61,781 nucleotides of DNA. It comes from Longimicrobium sp. (GTDB lineage: Bacteria > Gemmatimonadota > Gemmatimonadetes > Longimicrobiales > Longimicrobiaceae). The position numbers were made by a program, and so were the translations under genes. This document shows, one piece after another, positions 40,372 to 48,749 of the stretch. The stretch is taken from positions 1 to 61,781 of the forward strand of contig DASVWD010000079.1 of the NCBI GenBank assembly GCA_036389795.1. Direction: 5' to 3'. Each line of letters starts with the position of its first letter. Position 1 is the stretch's first letter. Under the pieces are notes generated by a model. The model saw only the letters and a list, made by a program, of their open reading frames with translations. It did no database searches and was not told the DNA's origin.

Positions 40372-41225
40372 ACCGCCACCTCCTCGCGGATCCCGGCGAA
40401 GGGCACCACCGGCGAGGGCGGGCGGAGGTTCGGCTTCTGGAAGGCGTCGGAGTGCAGCCCGCGGCGGTAGATCTCCACCCGCAGCACCTCCTCCAGCCGC
40501 ACGTTGCACAGGTGCACCCGCGGGCCGAAGTGGTCCAGCAGCGCGAACTGGCTGGGCTTGTTGGGCGCCTCGAAGACCAGCTGGTCCAGCCCGAAGGCGT
40601 CGGCGAAGCGGTCCGCGAACGCCGGGTTGAAGGCGCCCTCGTCGTCGAAGAGCCCCACCCCGCGCGCGCTCTCCCGCGCCTCCACCACCAGGAAGAGCGC
40701 GCCCGCGTCCAGCCAGCTCCGCCCCTGCTCGATCAGCCCGTCCACCACGTCGTCGGTGAAGGCGCCGCCGTGCTTCTTCCCCAGCTCGAACTGCGCGCGC
40801 ATCCCCCGCTCCTCGATCATCCGCGTCACGGCGCGCGGGGCCAGCGGGAGGTCGGTGAAGCCCTCGCCGCACTCGATGCGGTCGAAGCCCAGGTCGGCGC
40901 AGAGGTCCAGGTACTCGGCGAGCGCGCCCTGCTGCACCGCGATCTCGAACGGGCCGCCGCCGGTGACGGTGGGCACCCCGAAGCGCCGGGCCGCGGCGAT
41001 CTTTCGCCGCGTGGCGTCCTCGTCGGCGATCAGCCAGCACGCCATCGACACCTTGAGCTGCGACATCAGGTGGTGGCTCTGCGCCAGGTGCTGCTCGGTG
41101 GTGCCGGGGTCGTAGCCGGGGTCGAAGGGCGAGAGCGCGGGCGGCAGCCGGCGCACGCCGATCCGGGCCAGGTAGTCGGCGGTGTGCAGCCGTCCGGCGG
41201 ACGGCGCGTCGTCACGGAAGGGCAT
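40368..41225 (-). CDS. comA: Phosphosulfolactate synthase (ComA)
   Basis: A 285-residue TIM-barrel enzyme that adds sulfite to phosphoenolpyruvate to form phosphosulfolactate. Family stretches include VSMACWLIADEDATRRKIAA, FGVPTVTGGGPFEIAVQQG, LGFDRIECGEGFTDLPL and FELGKKHGGAFTDDV. The ATG at 41225 is preferred over one three codons earlier because AAAGG sits 9 nt before it but directly abuts the earlier ATG. The 5' end overlaps the upstream ATP-grasp gene by 14 nt. ComA plus ComB give a complete two-step route to 3-sulfolactate. Confidence 0.92.
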   Translation of the reverse strand: MPFRDDAPSAGRLHTADYLARIGVRRLPPALSPFDPGYDPGTTEQHLAQSHHLMSQLKVSMACWLIADEDATRRKIAAARRFGVPTVTGGGPFEIAVQQGALAEYLDLCADLGFDRIECGEGFTDLPLAPRAVTRMIEERGMRAQFELGKKHGGAFTDDVVDGLIEQGRSWLDAGALFLVVEARESARGVGLFDDEGAFNPAFADRFADAFGLDQLVFEAPNKPSQFALLDHFGPRVHLCNVRLEEVLRVEIYRRGLHSDAFQKPNLRPPSPVVPFAGIREEVAV

Positions 41226-42405
41226 GGCCTGCATCCTTTCGGCGAGGCGGACACGGGCGCTGAACTGCGGTGCGAAGTGCGAGGTGCGAAGTGCGAAGTG
41301 CGTAGCCGCTGGCCTCCGGCGTCACGGCGTGCGACGGAGGCGGCAGGTCGTCGGCGTCCAGCAGGCGGCGCAGGACGCGCACGGCGACGGGGTGCGTCCG
41401 CCGCTCGTCGTCGGTGTGGTAGTGGTGGTGGATCCCCGGCGTGGTGTTGATCTCGATGAGCGCCCCGCCGCTCTCCTCCAGCGAGCGGCCCGGGTCGAGC
41501 GTGACCACGTCCACCCCCGCGAAGCGGCTCCCCAGGCGACGGACGACGTCGGCCAGCGAGCGTGCCAGGGCCGGGTGGACGAGCGAGGTGATCGTCTCGT
41601 CGTAGACGGTGCGCAGCTCGCGCGCGGAGCCGGCGACGGCGGGGATGCCGCGCACCACCACCTCGCGCCCGGCGGCGGGGACGGCGTCGGCCGAGAGCCC
41701 CTGCGCGGTGAGCGCGGCGTCCGACGCGGGATCGGCGAGGACGCGGGCGAGCCCCGCGCGCCCGGCCAGGGTGCGGATCGTGGACGCACCGTCACCCGTC
41801 ACCCGCGCGCCGCGGCGGCGGACGGCGTGGACCAGCTCGCCGTCCAGGTACAGCAGCCGGCAGCTCTCGCCGGGGACCATCCGCTCCAGCAGGATGTCGG
41901 GGCAGAAGAGCGAGGCGAGCACGGCCGCGTCCTCCACCTGCCGCGCGGTGCGGACGCCGGTCGTCACCCCCAGGCCGGACGAGGAGCCGCGCGCGGGCTT
42001 CACCACCCACAGCCCGCCGGCGCGCTCGACGTGCGCCCGCGCCTCGCGCACGCTCGCCAGGCGGAAGACGCGGTGCTCGGGGACGGGGACGCCGGCGCCC
42101 TCGGCCAGCCCCAGGCAGAGCGCCTTGTCGCCCGCCACGCGCAGGGTGACCGGGTCGTCGGCCTCCACCACGTAGTTGGCGATGCGGGTGCGGCGGCCGT
42201 CCAGGCGCGCCTCCCACAGCCCCGGCGCCAGCTCGCCGAAGTCGGCGCCGATGAGGCGCGCCGCCGCCTCCCAGTAGCCGCGGTACTCGTCGACGCGCCG
42301 GTCGACGTAGACGGTGCGGGCCGGCCCCAGCAGGCCGCGCCCCTCCCGCGCCAGGCGCGCGGCGATGCGCTTCGCGCGCAGGCGGGGGCTCAGGCGCTCG
42401 CCCAT
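41212..42405 (-). CDS. Cyanophycin-synthetase-like ATP-grasp ligase
   Basis: A 397-residue ATP-grasp protein. GDKALCLGLAEGAGVPVPEH opens the ATP-grasp, WVVKPARGSSSGLGVTTGV binds ATP, ILLERMVPGESCRLLYLDGE and GDGASTIRTL resemble the central part of cyanophycin synthetase, and ALIEINTTPGIHHHY carries metal ligands. It should ligate a carboxylate to an amine. Its place between a methyltransferase and comA suggests sulfolactate or a sulfolactate-containing compound as substrate (inference). The last ~30 residues, containing ALRTSHLALRT, are encoded by a GTGCGAA-type repeat tract and may be dispensable. It overlaps comA by 14 nt and the methyltransferase by 16 nt. Confidence 0.85.
   Translation of the reverse strand: MGERLSPRLRAKRIAARLAREGRGLLGPARTVYVDRRVDEYRGYWEAAARLIGADFGELAPGLWEARLDGRRTRIANYVVEADDPVTLRVAGDKALCLGLAEGAGVPVPEHRVFRLASVREARAHVERAGGLWVVKPARGSSSGLGVTTGVRTARQVEDAAVLASLFCPDILLERMVPGESCRLLYLDGELVHAVRRRGARVTGDGASTIRTLAGRAGLARVLADPASDAALTAQGLSADAVPAAGREVVVRGIPAVAGSARELRTVYDETITSLVHPALARSLADVVRRLGSRFAGVDVVTLDPGRSLEESGGALIEINTTPGIHHHYHTDDERRTHPVAVRVLRRLLDADDLPPPSHAVTPEASGYALRTSHLALRTAVQRPCPPRRKDAGHALP
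41269..41302. repeat. GTGCGAA heptamer tract inside the ATP-grasp 3' end
   Basis: Units GTGCGAAGTGCGAGGTGCGA and following, within the coding region, read on the minus strand as repeated ALRTSHL-like residues. The same units are non-coding at 14501-14531 and 43278-43305. Confidence 0.7.
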
Positions 42406-43268
42406 CGCGCCCCTCCCGCCGGCTCGGCGAAGACGAAGTAGAGGGTGTTCCCCCCCACCTTCCGCGCGCCCTCCCACCTGCGGTGGACCACCCGGCCGCC
42501 CGCGCGCTCCACCATCGCGTCCAGGTTGTGGATCAGCGACCGGTCGCTCTCGCGGGGGACGGAAGCCGGGAGCCGCGCGTTGTCGGCCTCCGGGTGCGCC
42601 AGGCCGGCCAGGGCGAGCAGGCCGCCCGTGCGCTCCAGCATCGCGCGGACGACCTCGGCCGCCTCGGGCTCGCGCAGGTACATCAGCACGCCGGCGCAGA
42701 GGACCACGTCGTAGCGGCGGTCGCCCACCAGGCGCGGCAGGTCGGCCATGTCGCCGCGCAGCAGCCGCGCGCGCGAGCCCTCGCGGGAGAGCACCTCGGC
42801 ACCGCGCGCCACGGCGTAGCCGTCGATGTCGATCCCCTCCAGCACCTCGGCCGCGGGGAAGAGCTCCAGCTCCAGGTACCGCAGCAGGTAGCCCATCGAG
42901 CAGCCGACCTCGAGCACCGAGCGCACGTCCTGCCCGGGGTCCGCGCCGCGCTCCCGCAGCGCGCGGGCGAGGTCGTCGAAGAGGAGGAGGCGGGACAGCT
43001 GGACGCGCTCCGCCCCGAAGCGCTGGCCGGGCTCGTAGGTCTCGGCGTAGCCCAGGTGGTTCGCCCAGAGGAAGCGGTGGTAGCCGCTCACGTCGCGCTC
43101 GGCCAGGTCGCGCACCATCTCCACGCTCCACCAGTGGCGCTGGGCCAGCCAGTGCTGCCGCCCGATCCACGCCGCCAGCCGCTTGCGCGCGGAGAGCGGC
43201 ACCACGGCGCGCAGCAGGTGCTTGGCGTCGCGGCGCAGGCGCGAGGGGGCCGGGGTGGGCGCGGGCAT
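42390..43268 (-). CDS. Class I SAM-dependent methyltransferase
   Basis: A 292-residue protein. The SAM-binding motif I is SVLEVGCSMGYLLRYLELEL near residue 120, EGIDIDGYAVARGAEVLSRE gives motif II, and YDVVLCAGVLMYLREPE is the post-motif. No substrate can be assigned. It is the first gene of the coupled run methyltransferase, ATP-grasp, comA, comB, so it may methylate a sulfolactate-derived compound (inference). The start at 43268 follows GAACGG. Confidence 0.85.
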   Translation of the reverse strand: MPAPTPAPSRLRRDAKHLLRAVVPLSARKRLAAWIGRQHWLAQRHWWSVEMVRDLAERDVSGYHRFLWANHLGYAETYEPGQRFGAERVQLSRLLLFDDLARALRERGADPGQDVRSVLEVGCSMGYLLRYLELELFPAAEVLEGIDIDGYAVARGAEVLSREGSRARLLRGDMADLPRLVGDRRYDVVLCAGVLMYLREPEAAEVVRAMLERTGGLLALAGLAHPEADNARLPASVPRESDRSLIHNLDAMVERAGGRVVHRRWEGARKVGGNTLYFVFAEPAGGARWASA

Positions 43269-43277
43269 CCGTTCGAG

Positions 43278-43305
43278 AGTGCGAAGTGCGAGGTGCGAAG
43301 TGCGG
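43278..43305. repeat. GTGCGAA heptamer tract in a divergent promoter region
   Basis: AGTGCGAAGTGCGAGGTGCG and a further partial unit, 10 nt upstream of the methyltransferase start. The remaining gap (43306-43739) between the divergent methyltransferase and glycosyltransferase genes shows no gene and should hold both promoters. Confidence 0.65.
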
Positions 43306-43739
43306 GTCCGGGTGGAGCGCCCGGCGCGCCGCGGCGCACCCTCATCCGGCACGCGCGCCGGGCGGCTCGGCGGGGGGAAAGGCAAGGGGGGGACCGGATG
43401 GCGATGATCCGCAGACCCCGCGGAAACACGCGGCCTGGCGCGCTCTACGTCGTTCCCTGGCCGATCGCGGGGGCCGCGTCCCGGCGTGTCGCCCGCCGAC
43501 AGGTGTTGCGCCCGTTCCACACGCCGTCGCGCGTTCTCCGCGGTGGCACGGAGGCGCGCGCGGCGGGCGGAATCCCTGTCCCCCGGCGGGGAATCGCGGG
43601 GTCGCGCGTAGGCAGGCGGGACGGGGGCTGCGCGGAGGAGGGGAGGGTGGGGGAGGGTGTGGAGCTTGCCGAAACGGGCGTCGGCTTCCGGTGGCGCGCA
43701 TCCCCGTCCGCGCCCGATCCCGCCCGATCACCCGACCCG

Positions 43740-45038
43740 ATGCGGCAGACCGTCCGTTCGCTCCTCCAGGCCGCCGCGCTCGCCGCGCTCCTCCCGTTCC
43801 TCGCGCTGCACGGGATGGTGGGCGTCGCGCGCGCCGTCTTCAGCGGACGGCGGCGGGTGGAGGACACGGGCGAGCTGTACCTGGTCGTCCCCTATCCGCC
43901 GGGGGAGAAGAGCGGGGGGAGCACGGCGATCAAGGGGCTGGTGGAGACGCTGGGGCGCGGCTGGCAGCTGCATCTCGTCCCGCTCTACGAGCTGAAGCCC
44001 AGCGGCGGCCGCGTCCGCGGGCTGCTGAGCGACTGGCTGACGTTCGCGCTGCCGATGCCGGTGCACTGCCGGCCGTTCATCGTCTCGCCGTCCACGGTGC
44101 GGGAGCGGATCGGCGGGCCGCACCCGGTGGTGGTCGAGTTCCTCTCCGGCTCGCTCTTCCTCGTCTTCGGGGGGCGGCCGCGGAACGCGCTGGTGCTGCG
44201 CGAGCACGAGCCGCTCTGCCGCCGCCTGGCGATGGAGACGCGCGCGGCGCGCGGGCTGGGGCGCGCCGTGCCGGCGCTCAAGACGGCGGCGGCCTGGCTG
44301 GTGATGTTCGGCGTCTACCTGAAGGTGGACCGCGTCGTCGCGCTGACGCCCGAGGACGCGGCGTACGTCCGGCGCGCCTTCCCCTGGTTCGCGCGCAAGA
44401 TCACCGACATCCCCGTCTCCTTCGACCTTCCCGAGGCCGCTCCCGGTCCTGCGTCGGAAGGGACGGCGCGGGAGATGCTGTTCGTCGGCAACTTCTACCA
44501 CCGTCCCAACGTGGACGCGCTGCGCTGGTTCCTGGCCGAGTGCGCGCGCCACCTGGACCGCAGCTGGACGCTGCACGTCTGCGGGCTGGACGAGCCGCTG
44601 TCCGGAGTCGTGCTCCCCGCGTCTCCCGTCCAGGTGGTGCGCCACGGCTTCGTCGTGGACGTGGAGGACCGGTTCGCGCACGTCCGCATCGCCGTGGCGC
44701 CGGTGGTCTCGGGCGGGGGCGTGCGGATGAAGAACCTCTTCCTGGCCTCGCGCGGGAGGGCGGTGGTCACCACCCCGCTCGGCAACGAGGGGATCGGCTT
44801 CGTCCCCGGCGCCGAGGCCGTGGTCACGGAGGACGGGCGGGAGATGGCGCGCGAGATCGCCCGACTGGCCGCCGACCCCGACGCCGCGGCCGTGATGGGC
44901 CGCCGCGCCCGCGAGCGCGTGCGCTCCGGCTTCGGCCACGACGCCGTCCTGGCCCGCTACCGCGCCGAGGTCTTCAGGAGACGGGAGACGCCGCCCGCCG
45001 CTGCGCCCGTCTCCGATCCCGTCCCCGCCGCGCACTAA
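43740..45038 (+). CDS. Glycosyltransferase family 4-like protein
   Basis: A 432-residue GT-B fold transferase. The N-terminal ~30 residues are hydrophobic (LLQAAALAALLPFLALHGMV) and may anchor it to the membrane. YLVVPYPPGEKSGGSTAIKG starts the acceptor domain; the donor domain shows MLFVGNFYHRPNVDALRWF near residue 245, IAVAPVVSGGGVRMKNLFLA and LGNEGIGFVPGAEAVV. It would add a sugar from a nucleotide donor to a surface glycan; specificity is unknown. The start at 43740 is the first ATG before the hydrophobic stretch. Confidence 0.85.
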   Translation: MRQTVRSLLQAAALAALLPFLALHGMVGVARAVFSGRRRVEDTGELYLVVPYPPGEKSGGSTAIKGLVETLGRGWQLHLVPLYELKPSGGRVRGLLSDWLTFALPMPVHCRPFIVSPSTVRERIGGPHPVVVEFLSGSLFLVFGGRPRNALVLREHEPLCRRLAMETRAARGLGRAVPALKTAAAWLVMFGVYLKVDRVVALTPEDAAYVRRAFPWFARKITDIPVSFDLPEAAPGPASEGTAREMLFVGNFYHRPNVDALRWFLAECARHLDRSWTLHVCGLDEPLSGVVLPASPVQVVRHGFVVDVEDRFAHVRIAVAPVVSGGGVRMKNLFLASRGRAVVTTPLGNEGIGFVPGAEAVVTEDGREMAREIARLAADPDAAAVMGRRARERVRSGFGHDAVLARYRAEVFRRRETPPAAAPVSDPVPAAH

Positions 45039-45078
45039 CGCACCAACGCACTAACGCACTAACGCACTCACGCACTCA
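45031..45078. repeat. CGCACTAA repeat tract
   Basis: Six units of the form ACGCACTA or ACGCACTC fill the gap between the glycosyltransferase stop and the next start. A relative of the heptamer tracts; non-coding. Confidence 0.65.
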
Positions 45079-45642
45079 ATGCCTGCCCTCCAGCGCCTCA
45101 CCAGCCCGGCGATCCTCTTCTACTCGGCGCGCCTGCCGGACCACCCGGGGGAAGTGGCGCGTGGTCGACGCGCTGCTGCGCACCTCGCGGCTCGACGAGC
45201 TGCACCGCGGGCGCGAGTACGTGGCGCGCCGCCGCGGCCTGGCCTGGAAGCTCGACACCGGCTGCTGGGTGCAGCGCACCGTGTCTACCGCGGCGAGTGG
45301 GACGACGACGAGGTGCGGCTGGTGCTCTCGCGCCTGCCGGAGGGCGGCGTCTTCCTGGACGTGGGCGCCTACTTCGGCTGGTACTCGCTGGTGGTGGCGC
45401 GGGAGCGCAGGAACACGCGCGTGCTGGCCTTCGAGCCGGTGCCGGCGAGCTGGGCGCGGCTGGAGGAGAACCGGCGGCGGAACGGCCTCGAGAACGTCCG
45501 CGCCGTCCGCGCCGCGCTGGGCGCGGAGGAGATGGAGCTTCCCCCCGCGGCGAACGGCGGCTCCGCGCACCTGGCGCGGCCCGAGCTGGAGCGCGGCTAC
45601 GTCAACCTCTTCTGCCGCGCCCGCGGCCGGGCGGCGGCATGA
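45079..45642 (+). pseudogene. FkbM-type methyltransferase, frameshifted and truncated
   Basis: The open frame encodes 187 residues. From residue ~70 it reads as an FkbM methyltransferase: LPEGGVFLDVGAYFGWYSLV and FEPVPASWARLEENRRRNG. Residues ~25-68 are Arg/Ala nonsense, while the +1 frame over the same bases reads sensibly (GKWRVVDALLRTSRLDELH, then GLAWKLDTGCWVQR). A gain in the G-run near 45145 and a loss near 45283 would restore one protein. The C-terminal half of the FkbM fold, including the usual DVEGxE motif, is absent because the frame ends into the next gene (ATGA overlap). Either decay or sequence errors plus a true truncation. Confidence 0.7.
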
Positions 45643-46184
45643 GCGATCCGACGGCCGGGGTCCGGGAAGGTGAGGAGCCGGACCCGCTGGCGCTCGAGGA
45701 CTACAAGCTGAAGCTCGGCTACCTCACGGCGGAGTTCGACCGGCTGTGGACGCGCTTCAACTTCCTGCTGTCGCTGGAGACGGCGCTGTTCGGCTTCCTG
45801 GGCGTGGCCGTGCTCGAGCACGCCTGGTGGCACGCCGCGCTGATCCCCATCCTGCTGGGGGTGGCCGTTTCCGGCCTCTGGTACGTGGTGGGGGCCCAGG
45901 ACCGGGCGCTGGTGGAGGAGTACCGGACGCGCGCCGACCGAGCCGCCGACCGCGTCGCCCGGGCTCCGGGGCGGGGCTGGTTCGCCGAGGAGCACCCCGC
46001 CCGGGGGGTGGGAGACGTCACGCACGACCGCTTCTCCTGGTACCGCCAGGCGACGAGCGTCACGCGGCTCCCCGCGCTGGTGGGCTTCGCGCTCCTGTGC
46101 CTGTGGGCCCTGCTGCTGGCCGCCTGGATCGTCGCCCTGGCGGCCGGCCTGATGCCCGGGCCCGCGCCGCCCGCGGCCCCCTGA
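45639..46184 (+). CDS. Small integral membrane protein of unknown function
   Basis: A 181-residue protein: an acidic N-terminus, then LTAEFDRLWTRFNFLLSLET, two close membrane segments (TALFGFLGVAVLEHAWW and ALIPILLGVAVSGLWYVVGA), a soluble charged stretch, and a third hydrophobic segment (LVGFALLCLWALLLAAWIVA). I know similar RFNFxLSxE proteins as uncharacterised. Coupled to the broken FkbM gene by ATGA. No function is proposed. Confidence 0.7.
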   Translation: MSDPTAGVREGEEPDPLALEDYKLKLGYLTAEFDRLWTRFNFLLSLETALFGFLGVAVLEHAWWHAALIPILLGVAVSGLWYVVGAQDRALVEEYRTRADRAADRVARAPGRGWFAEEHPARGVGDVTHDRFSWYRQATSVTRLPALVGFALLCLWALLLAAWIVALAAGLMPGPAPPAAP

Positions 46185-46215
46185 GAGGGTGTTTGCAAGC
46201 TCCACCACCAACGCC

Positions 46216-46335
46216 GTCATCCTGAGGCCCGATCACGCCGGAACCAGCATCCACCCCGAACGACGGCAGGGCCGAAGGATCTACTTACCCTGGCAGGTGG
46301 GCTGGGCGCGGTAGCGGCACGGATGCCGGCTCGCC
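46216..46335. repeat. Dispersed intergenic repeat, copy 2
   Basis: Aligns with 8068-8182 over its length (GTCATCCTGAGGCCC, CAGGGCCGAAGGATCTAC, GTAGCGGCACGGATGCC). It ends 38 nt before the glycosyltransferase start and includes an ATG at 46323 that should not be taken as the start. Confidence 0.65.
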
Positions 46336-46373
46336 CATCCTTCACGGTCGACCGGACCCGGTCGCAGAGGAAG

Positions 46374-47639
46374 ATGCGCATCGTCTACGTGTGGGACGCG
46401 GACTACCCCTGGGACGTCCGTACCGAGAAGGTCTGCCTGGCGCTCGCGGACGCGGGGCACGAGGTGCACATCGCCGCGCGCAACCGGCAGTGGCGGCCGC
46501 TGCGCGAGCGACTGCCCGAGGGCGAGGTGCACCGCATGCCGCCCTGGCGCTGGGCCGGGCGGCGGCTGGACGGCGCGCTCTCCTTCCCCGCCTTCCTCAG
46601 CCCGCGCTGGATCGCCCACCTGGACCGCGTGGTGCGCGAGGCGCGCCCCGACGTGGTGATCGCGCGCGACCTGCCGCTCTGCCCCACGGCCATCCGGGCG
46701 GCGCGAAAGGCGGGCGCGGCGGTGGTCTTCGACATGGCCGAGAACTACCCCGAGCGGCTGCGCGACATCCGGGCGATCGGGCGGCAGCGCGGGTGGGACT
46801 TCCTGGTGCGCAACCCGGCGGCGGCCGAGGCGGTCGAGCGCTGGTGCCTGCCCAGGGTGGACCGCGTGCTGGCGGTGGTGGAGGAGTCGGCCGGGCGGGT
46901 GGTGCGGATGGGGGTGCCCGCCGCGCGCGTGGCGGTGGTCTCCAACACGCCGCCGGCCGCGCGCGCCCGCGAGACCCCGCCGCGCGAGCCGCGCGGCGCG
47001 GGCGAGCCGCTCGGCCTGGTCTACCTGGGGCTGATGGAGGTCCCCCGCGGCCTCGCCGACCTGCTGCGCGCCGTGGCCCTGCTGCGCGGCCGCGGGGTGG
47101 AGGTGCGGCTGCGGCTGATCGGGCGCGGGCGCGACCTCCCCGTCCTGCAGGCGCTGGCCGGCGAGCTGGGGCTCGAGCCGCCGTGGGTGGAGTTCGCCGG
47201 GTGGGTCCCCGGCCACGCCGACGCCCTGGCCCGGGTGGCGGCCGCCGACGTGGCGGTGATGCCGCACCACGCCACCGAGGCGTGGAACACCACGATCTCC
47301 AACAAGACCTTCGACTTCATGGCGGCCGGGCTCCCCGTGGTCTCCTCCGACGCGGCCCCGGCGGCGCGCATCCTCCGCGAGACGGGCGCGGGGGTGGTGG
47401 TCCCCTCGCGCGACCCCGCGGCGCTGGCCGCGGCGATCGAGCGCCTGCGCGACCCCGCGCTGCGCGAGGCGCTGGGCCAGGCCGGGCGGCGGGCGGTGCT
47501 CTCCACCTACAACTGGGAGGCCGACGCGGCGGAGCTGCTCAGGGTGGTCGAGTCGGCCGCCGCGGAGCGGGCGGACGCGGCGCGCGGCCCGCTCCCCGCC
47601 GAGCTCGAAGCCGAGGCGGCCCCCGCCCCGGCGCGCTGA
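46374..47639 (+). CDS. Glycosyltransferase family 4 protein
   Basis: A 421-residue GT-B transferase. MRIVYVWDADYPWDVRTEKV is the N-terminal strand-loop, PDVVIARDLPLCPTAIRAAR and VVFDMAENYPERLRDIR follow, then LVYLGLMEVPRGLADLLRAV starts the donor domain and TISNKTFDFMAAGLPVVSSD holds the nucleotide-sugar site. The start at 46374 is set by AGAGGAAG directly upstream; the ATG at 46323 belongs to a repeat. The 3' end overlaps the convergent flippase-like gene by 133 nt, an unusually long antisense overlap. Confidence 0.88.
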   Translation: MRIVYVWDADYPWDVRTEKVCLALADAGHEVHIAARNRQWRPLRERLPEGEVHRMPPWRWAGRRLDGALSFPAFLSPRWIAHLDRVVREARPDVVIARDLPLCPTAIRAARKAGAAVVFDMAENYPERLRDIRAIGRQRGWDFLVRNPAAAEAVERWCLPRVDRVLAVVEESAGRVVRMGVPAARVAVVSNTPPAARARETPPREPRGAGEPLGLVYLGLMEVPRGLADLLRAVALLRGRGVEVRLRLIGRGRDLPVLQALAGELGLEPPWVEFAGWVPGHADALARVAAADVAVMPHHATEAWNTTISNKTFDFMAAGLPVVSSDAAPAARILRETGAGVVVPSRDPAALAAAIERLRDPALREALGQAGRRAVLSTYNWEADAAELLRVVESAAAERADAARGPLPAELEAEAAPAPAR

Positions 47640-48601
47640 GGCCCGCCGCCCAGGCCGCCGAGCGCGAAGAGCACCCCGCCCGCCGCGCCCACCAGGAGGA
47701 AGGCCAGGAAGTAGGCCAGGCTGAACGCCACCGCGTCGGCCGCCGAGACGCCGTACGGGGCCAGCAGCAGCACCCACGCCCCCTCGCGCACGCCGATCCC
47801 CGACACCGTCACCGGCAGCATGGCCGCGATGCTGACGAAGGGGACGAAGACGAGCATCTCCTCGGGCCGCACGGGGAGCCGGAGCCCCAGCGCCAGCGCC
47901 GCCCACCCGGCCACGTACGCCCCCTGCACCAGCGCCGAGACGGCGAGCGCCGCCGCGAACGCCCCCGGCCGCGCCGCGAAGTGCGTCCACAGCGCCGCCG
48001 CCTCGCCCGCTACCCGCCGCACGCGCGGGCTGCGCCGCAGGAGCCGGATCCCGACCGCCGCCAGCGCGACGAGCGCGATCCCGCCGGCGACGAGCTGCGC
48101 GGCCGTCGGCGTCCACCCCAGGCTCGCGCGGCCGGCGGAGGCGCGGAAGACGCCCGGCGCGAGCACGCCGCCGAGGGTGAGCAGGGCGAACATCGCCACC
48201 AGCCCCAGGAACCGCTCGAAGACCACGCTGGAGACGGCCCACGCCGGCCGCCGCGCCCCGCGCGAGACCGCCACCGCGCGCACCGCGTCGCCGCCGACGG
48301 AGGTGGGGAGGAAGAGGCTGAAGAACTGGCCGACCAGGTAGAGCCGGAGCAGCCGCCCGAGCGGCGCCGCGTCGTCGGGACCCAGCACCAGCCGCCAGCG
48401 CAGCGCGCTCAGGGCCTGCGCCAGGACGACGAGCGCGAGGGTGGCGGCGGCACCGGCGGCGGCGCGCGCATCCCAGCGCACGGTGAGGGTGGCGAAGTCC
48501 ACCCGGCTGGCCACGAAGGCCAGCAGCAGGACGCCCGCGCCGATGCGCAGGAACAGGCCAGGTGTTGCGCGCGCGCCACGCCGGGCGGGGGTGTCGGTCA
48601 C
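47507..48601 (-). CDS. Lysylphosphatidylglycerol synthase TM-type flippase-like membrane protein
   Basis: A 364-residue integral membrane protein with about eight hydrophobic segments. ALRWRLVLGP, LYLVGQFFSLFLPTSVGGDA and VSGIGVREGAWVLLLAPYGV are the conserved blocks of the UPF0104/LPG-synthase-TM (AglD-like) family. In polysaccharide loci such proteins are thought to act in lipid or lipid-linked glycan translocation. The GTG at 48601 is the likely start; the Shine-Dalgarno is weak. The last ~45 residues are Ala/Ser-rich and encoded antisense to the glycosyltransferase 3' end. Confidence 0.82.
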   Translation of the reverse strand: MTDTPARRGARATPGLFLRIGAGVLLLAFVASRVDFATLTVRWDARAAAGAAATLALVVLAQALSALRWRLVLGPDDAAPLGRLLRLYLVGQFFSLFLPTSVGGDAVRAVAVSRGARRPAWAVSSVVFERFLGLVAMFALLTLGGVLAPGVFRASAGRASLGWTPTAAQLVAGGIALVALAAVGIRLLRRSPRVRRVAGEAAALWTHFAARPGAFAAALAVSALVQGAYVAGWAALALGLRLPVRPEEMLVFVPFVSIAAMLPVTVSGIGVREGAWVLLLAPYGVSAADAVAFSLAYFLAFLLVGAAGGVLFALGGLGGGPQRAGAGAASASSSAGSGPRAASARSAAADSTTLSSSAASASQL

Positions 48602-48749
48602 GGGGAGATCGGGGTGGAATGCGAGTGATGACGGGGCTCGGCGCCGGACGGCGTGGCGGCGCGGGGTTCGCACTCGTCCCGGCCGCGCCCGCGCCGAAGC
48701 AAGCTCCGCGCGTGCCAGGTGCCGTGTCTTCACGGGCGGCATCCGTCCA

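Noticed and set aside
46323-46373. Earlier start for the glycosyltransferase
   Set aside because: The ATG at 46323 lies in the dispersed repeat also present at 8068-8182; AGAGGAAG just before 46374 marks a better start.
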